This document shows, piece after piece, positions 60,417 to 64,000 of a DNA stretch of 64,000 nucleotides; the stretch's first letter is position 1, and each line of letters begins with the position of its first letter. Location: NCBI GenBank assembly GCA_964515395.1, contig CAZERC010000001.1, forward strand, positions 117,027 to 181,026. Reading direction: 5' to 3'. The notes under the pieces are model-generated. The model saw nothing but the letters and a program-made list of their open reading frames with translations. It had not been told where the DNA came from and did not search any database. A program made the translations under genes and the position numbers. This DNA is from UBA1876 sp964515395 (GTDB lineage Bacteria; Synergistota; Synergistia; Synergistales; Thermovirgaceae).

Positions 60417-62020
60417 CACCGTTTTCCTCCTCCGGTCTTTTCGTCATCTTCTTTTCGACCGTCTGTTTCAGGGTGAACCTTCCTTGAGAAAACCTCGCGC
60501 AACCACTCCCATTCACCGCACTTCGCCATCCACGTCGCGAAACCGTACACCGCCCCGCCCGCACCGACAGGAAGCGCCATCCAGCCGGCTCTCACGAGGA
60601 TATTCAGTTCCAGTGGATAGGGTAGCACAAGTTTCAGCAGGAAAACCGCAGCCGACATGAGCGCCACGCTGCCGGCCACAGGCTTCACCCAGCGTTGAGG
60701 GAAGGGAGAGGCAAGTCCGCAGCGGCGGTGCAGGAGGAAGCCGGCGAAGAGAGCCGATGCTGTAAAGGAGCAGGAGGCGCCGAGGGCCAGACCCGCATAC
60801 GCCAGCGGCTGCATGAAAAGCAGCCCGAAAACAAAGTAGGTGACCACGCTCGACGCCGCCACGTACATGGCCTCGCGGGGAAGACCCCTGGCATGCAGGG
60901 CCCTGAGGAGAACGTTCATTGACGCCATCCCGGGGAGCCCCAGGGCAAACATGGAAAGCGTCTTCGACGTGGCATGCCATGCCCATTCCCCGAAGGCGCC
61001 CCGGACGAAAAGCAGGTGTACGATCTCGCTGCTGAAAATGACAAGGCCCGCCGTTACGGGAAGAACGATGAACATGGCGAACCTGAGGGCATCCTCGATG
61101 CCCCGCAGGAAGGCGTCTTCGCCTTCCAGGACCTGCCTGGCCAGAATGGGCAGTATCGCCTGGCTGATGGCGACGACGAACAGCCCGAGGGGCAGCTGGA
61201 GGATCCTGTCAGCATAGTTGAGCACGGAAATGGACCCTTCCTGCAGGAAGGATCCGAGCACGCGGCTGAAGACGGGAATGAGCTGGTTAAGGGAAAGGCC
61301 TGCCGCGTAGGGAAAAAAGAGGGCCAAAACCCGCCTGAGTTCGGCGTTTTTCGCGTCCGGAACCATGGGAATGAGGGGCATGCCGTATTTGTTCGCCCAG
61401 ATCCACTGAAGAAGGCACTGGGCCGCTCCTCCTGCCAGAACGGCAAGGGCGAGGCTGTTAATGCCTGCGGCAGGTGCTAGAATCAACACGAGCAGGATAA
61501 AAACCACGTTGCTTGCTGCCGGAGCGACGGCAGGGACGAAAAAGCACCCCATGCTGTTCAGGATGCCCATGGCCAGTGCTGCAACGGAAATGAACAGCAT
61601 GAAAGGCAACATTGTCCGCGTCAGGGATACGGCGAGCCGTGCATTCTCGCCGGAAAAACCCGGCGCCAGGATTGCCACGAGCCACGGGGCGACCCCGATC
61701 CCGACGGCGACGAGGAGCCCGGTGGCCCCCAAAAGGGCCGTGAAGGTCTGACGAGCCAGCACACGTGCCTTCTCCGGGCCATGACTTTCGAGGGACTGGG
61801 AAAAGACGGGCACAAAAGCAGCGGACAAGGCCCCCTCGGCAAGCAGCCGTCTCGAGAGATTGGCGAGGGTGTAAGCCACCAAAAAGGCGTCGAGTCGTCC
61901 AGACGCACCAAAAAAGGCGGCGATCAGGATTTCTCTCGCCAGTCCAAGGATCCTGCTCAGGAAGGTTCCGGCCATCATCTTGAGGGAGTGGCGCACCATT
62001 CTGGAGCCGCTCGAAGCCAT
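60416..62020 (-). CDS. murJ: lipid II flippase MurJ
   Basis: MOP-superfamily flippase that moves lipid II across the cytoplasmic membrane. Fourteen hydrophobic segments are visible. The family start MVRHSLKMMAGTFLSRILGLAREILIAAFFG and the segment LSRRLLAEGALSAAFVPVF near 55 are present. I chose ATG 62020 (534 residues) with AAGGAGG five bases upstream. Its start lies only 35 bp from the start of the divergent hycI-like gene. Any promoter must overlap that gene, or transcription comes through from lptB. Confidence 0.93.
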   Translation of the reverse strand: MASSGSRMVRHSLKMMAGTFLSRILGLAREILIAAFFGASGRLDAFLVAYTLANLSRRLLAEGALSAAFVPVFSQSLESHGPEKARVLARQTFTALLGATGLLVAVGIGVAPWLVAILAPGFSGENARLAVSLTRTMLPFMLFISVAALAMGILNSMGCFFVPAVAPAASNVVFILLVLILAPAAGINSLALAVLAGGAAQCLLQWIWANKYGMPLIPMVPDAKNAELRRVLALFFPYAAGLSLNQLIPVFSRVLGSFLQEGSISVLNYADRILQLPLGLFVVAISQAILPILARQVLEGEDAFLRGIEDALRFAMFIVLPVTAGLVIFSSEIVHLLFVRGAFGEWAWHATSKTLSMFALGLPGMASMNVLLRALHARGLPREAMYVAASSVVTYFVFGLLFMQPLAYAGLALGASCSFTASALFAGFLLHRRCGLASPFPQRWVKPVAGSVALMSAAVFLLKLVLPYPLELNILVRAGWMALPVGAGGAVYGFATWMAKCGEWEWLREVFSRKVHPETDGRKEDDEKTGGGKR

Positions 62021-62055
62021 CAGGACCTCCTTATTCAATCCCACAGAAAGGATGC

Positions 62056-62538
62056 ATGCCGATGCCGGCAAAAACAGTGATCTGGGGTCTCGGAAACGAA
62101 CTGCTCGGCGATGACGCCGTCGGGCTTGAAATCATCCGGCGCCTCGCGAAAACTGCACCCGCGACATGGGCTCTCATAGAATGCGGCACCGTTCCTGAAA
62201 ACTATCTGTCCACCATTCCAAAGAAAATTGGCGGGCGATTGATCGTCATCGACGCCGCAGACATGGGGATAAACGCAGGTGACATCCGGCTGGCAACTCT
62301 CGAAGACGCCGATGACGTGAACTTCGCCACTCATGGACTGCCCCTGCCCCTGCTGCTGGGCCCGCATGCCGCGTCGACGGAGATCATTCTCATCGGGATA
62401 CAGCCCCTGGACCTCAGACCAGGAAACGGCTTGACTCCGGCGGTGGAAAGGGCCGTCGATGCTGTCGCGAAAGCCATCCTCGAGGGATCATGGCGTCAAT
62501 TCCCCCGTCTTCACCAGGAGAAACGGTCACCGAGATAG
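62056..62538 (+). CDS. HycI-type hydrogenase maturation protease
   Basis: The only plus-strand gene. It belongs to the COG0680 endopeptidases that cleave the C-terminal tail of the NiFe-hydrogenase large subunit after nickel insertion. It shows GLGNELLGDDAVG near 11, CGTVPENY near 43, IVIDAADMGINAGDIRL near 63, THGLPLPLLL near 92 and LIGIQP near 112. The Asp residues and the His in these motifs are the usual nickel-binding positions. It has 160 residues. The first of two close ATGs was used. Its 3' end overlaps lptB by 28 bp, tail to tail. No hydrogenase subunit gene is nearby. Confidence 0.9.
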   Translation: MPMPAKTVIWGLGNELLGDDAVGLEIIRRLAKTAPATWALIECGTVPENYLSTIPKKIGGRLIVIDAADMGINAGDIRLATLEDADDVNFATHGLPLPLLLGPHAASTEIILIGIQPLDLRPGNGLTPAVERAVDAVAKAILEGSWRQFPRLHQEKRSPR

Positions 62539-63239
62539 AATTTCCTCGCCACTTCACTTTCGGCCACTTCTTCCGGAGAGCCCTCGATCAGGATGCTGCC
62601 CTGGTGTATCAAATAGGTCCTGTCGGTAATGGCCAGGGTCTCCCTGACGCTGTGGTCCGTGAGGAGTATACCGTACCCCTTCGTCCTGAGACCGAGAATG
62701 ATCTGCTGGATGTCGTAGACGGCAATGGGGTCGATCCCGCTGAAGGGTTCGTCCAGAAGGATGAACGCGGGGTCAATGGCCAGGCTCCTGGCGATCTCCA
62801 GACGTCTCCGCTCACCACCGCTCAGTGCAAAAGCCGGGAGGTCGACAACCTCCTGCAGGTTGAACTCTTCCACGAGGCTCCCGGTTACCTTTTTCTTCTC
62901 CTCCTCCGAAGCTCCCTGTTCCTCGAGGACGAGGTGCAGGTTCTGTTCCACCGTAAGGTTTCGGAAGGCCGAAGCCTCCTGGGGCAGGTATCCGATCCCG
63001 AGGCGCGCCCTTTTGTACATGGGCAGATCCGTTACGTCGTCATTATCTATCAAGACCCTTCCGCCATCAGGTTTCACGACACCCAGGACCATGTAAAACG
63101 TGGTGGTCTTGCCCGCTCCGTTGGGGCCCAGAAGGCCGACAATCTCCCCCTGGCGGACGGTCAGGTTGACCGAGGAAACCACCGTTCGCCCCTTGTATGA
63201 TTTGCTCAGGTTCCTCGCCCAGAGATATTTCCCCTGCAT
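62511..63239 (-). CDS. lptB: LPS export ABC transporter ATP-binding protein LptB
   Basis: ATPase that powers lipopolysaccharide export with LptFG. Walker A is LLGPNGAGKTTTFYMVLG near 34, the signature is LSGGERRRLEIARSLA near 140 and Walker B is FILLDEPFSGIDP near 162, with an H-loop in LLTDHSVRETL. At 242 residues it is typical. It begins two bases after lptA. Its 3' end overlaps the opposite-strand hycI-like gene. Confidence 0.95.
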   Translation of the reverse strand: MQGKYLWARNLSKSYKGRTVVSSVNLTVRQGEIVGLLGPNGAGKTTTFYMVLGVVKPDGGRVLIDNDDVTDLPMYKRARLGIGYLPQEASAFRNLTVEQNLHLVLEEQGASEEEKKKVTGSLVEEFNLQEVVDLPAFALSGGERRRLEIARSLAIDPAFILLDEPFSGIDPIAVYDIQQIILGLRTKGYGILLTDHSVRETLAITDRTYLIHQGSILIEGSPEEVAESEVARKFYLGDRFSW

Positions 63240-63241
63240 TT

Positions 63242-63898
63242 TCAGGACTCCTGCTCCATCTCGACGATGATCCTCGGATTTCCTTCGGCTTCTATCCGGC
63301 CCGTTTCAAGCCTGTATATCAGCCTGTCGGCCGTCAGTACCCGGCCAGGCTGCACCGCTTTGGCCTCGCCGTAGAACATCAGCGTCCCCTTGGTCTTGTC
63401 ATAATCGGCGGCGCGGGAAGTTACCGTCACAGGGCGGCCGTCGGCGGTTGTCGCATCTGCCTTGACATTTCCCCGGGCCTCCATGGTGACAAAGACGCCC
63501 TCCTCGAGCAAACCCCTGACGCTGTCGGCTTGAAGGACGACATCCATTTCCGCGTCCTCGAATCGGTGCACCTGTTCCGCCCGCACCCGGCGGCGCCCGT
63601 CCAACATTTCGGATTCAAGTTCATCACAAAGGATCTTGCGGCGCCCGTTTTCCCAGGAAGCATCCACATTTCCGAAAAGTCTCATGACCGTCCCGTCAGC
63701 CGTGGCTTCGCCACGACTTGCCGAGGCATTCATGCTTTCGCCTGTAATCTTCACGTTCCCCTCCGCCCGGATCATATCCGTATCCGGGTCGTAAACCAGG
63801 GTGTCCGACACCATTTCAAACGTTTCGGCCGATACGGGGGCCCAGAAAACGAACACGAGCAACAACCCCAGGCAGACCGCCGAAAATGCTGGCCTCAT
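63242..63898 (-). CDS. LptA/OstA-like periplasmic LPS transport protein
   Basis: Periplasmic bridge protein of the Lpt system. A signal peptide (PAFSAVCLGLLLVFVFWAPVSAE) precedes an OstA-like beta-jellyroll whose repeats read as ADTLVYDPDTDMIRAEGNVKI-type strands, and again DRLIYRLETGRIEAEGNPRI near the end. I chose ATG 63898 (218 residues), which has AGGTG nine bases upstream. Sequence identity to E. coli LptA is low, but the fold pattern and adjacency to lptB support the call. Confidence 0.85.
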   Translation of the reverse strand: MRPAFSAVCLGLLLVFVFWAPVSAETFEMVSDTLVYDPDTDMIRAEGNVKITGESMNASASRGEATADGTVMRLFGNVDASWENGRRKILCDELESEMLDGRRRVRAEQVHRFEDAEMDVVLQADSVRGLLEEGVFVTMEARGNVKADATTADGRPVTVTSRAADYDKTKGTLMFYGEAKAVQPGRVLTADRLIYRLETGRIEAEGNPRIIVEMEQES

Positions 63899-63910
63899 AT
63901 CACACAACAC

Positions 63911-64000
63911 CTGCCCTCTCGATGTAATCCCGAAAAATGCGACACGGGCCTATTCTACCCCAAGGACGAAGCTTGTTTCATTCCCCGCAAGCCGGGTTCC
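63911..64000 (-). other. edge region upstream of lptA: possible gene end or promoter
   Basis: Two minus-strand frames are open from the edge to TAG codons at 63950-63952 and 63955-63957, so the C-terminus of an upstream gene (for example another Lpt gene) may lie here, but 13-16 codons cannot decide. A TAGAAT (63952-63957) could be a -10 box for lptA, without a good -35. Nothing firm can be assigned. Confidence 0.3.

Noticed and set aside
1..64000. CRISPR arrays, prophage, insertion sequences or attachment sites
   Set aside because: No regularly spaced repeats, transposase or integrase genes, or target-site duplications were seen on either strand.

Overview
The window looks like chromosomal housekeeping DNA from a diderm, anaerobic bacterium, most likely a member of the Synergistota. 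Supporting signs are an LPS-transport pair (lptA-lptB), a membrane pyrophosphatase, a HycI-type hydrogenase maturation protease, a long rpoC with a repeat-type insertion, and a gene order in which smc, RNase G, a TIGR03960-type radical SAM pair, and the min and mre loci are contiguous. The phylum is inferred from gene content and was not tested. G+C looks high (roughly 55-60% by eye). I see no phage, insertion sequence, CRISPR array or other mobile DNA, and no gene-free stretch longer than about 230 bp.

All but one of the genes are on the minus strand, so transcription runs from high to low coordinates. Positions 1-4.6 kb hold the str operon (L7Ae-like protein, rpsL, rpsG, fusA, tuf) behind a near-consensus promoter. 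Positions 4.7-13.3 kb hold rpoC and rpoB with their own promoter and no rplJL in front, followed upstream by a tRNA-Leu(CAG) gene. From 13.6 to 40.8 kb there is a dense block of genes, often with 4-base overlaps: t6A and queuosine tRNA modification, DNA repair and methyltransferases, metG, smc, rng, a radical SAM pair, rodA, minEDC, PBP2, mreDCB, radC, dtd, relA/spoT, recJ and a LapA-like protein.

From 40.8 to 47.7 kb are a radical SAM/SPASM gene of unknown function with its own promoter and a long folded leader, secF-secD-yajC (with a terminator between yajC and secD), rex, eno and an S4-domain protein. From 47.8 to 54.7 kb are sigA-dnaG, a membrane pyrophosphatase, a MobB-like GTPase and an AI-2E family permease. 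From 54.7 to 63.9 kb are guaA, groEL-groES with a perfect CIRCE operator, tsaD, a small zinc ribbon, a secreted protein of unknown function, murJ, the single plus-strand gene (hycI-like), lptB and lptA.

The most unusual item is the 217 bp leader between secF and the radical SAM gene. It has a plausible promoter, a predicted three-way-junction fold and a terminator-like hairpin next to the ribosome binding site. A 39-codon reading frame also lies inside it. Other points worth checking are an apparent non-canonical start codon for RNase G, tandem repeats in rpoC, a palindrome spanning the rpoB -35 box, a terminator splitting yajC from secDF, and the isolated opposite-strand hydrogenase protease.
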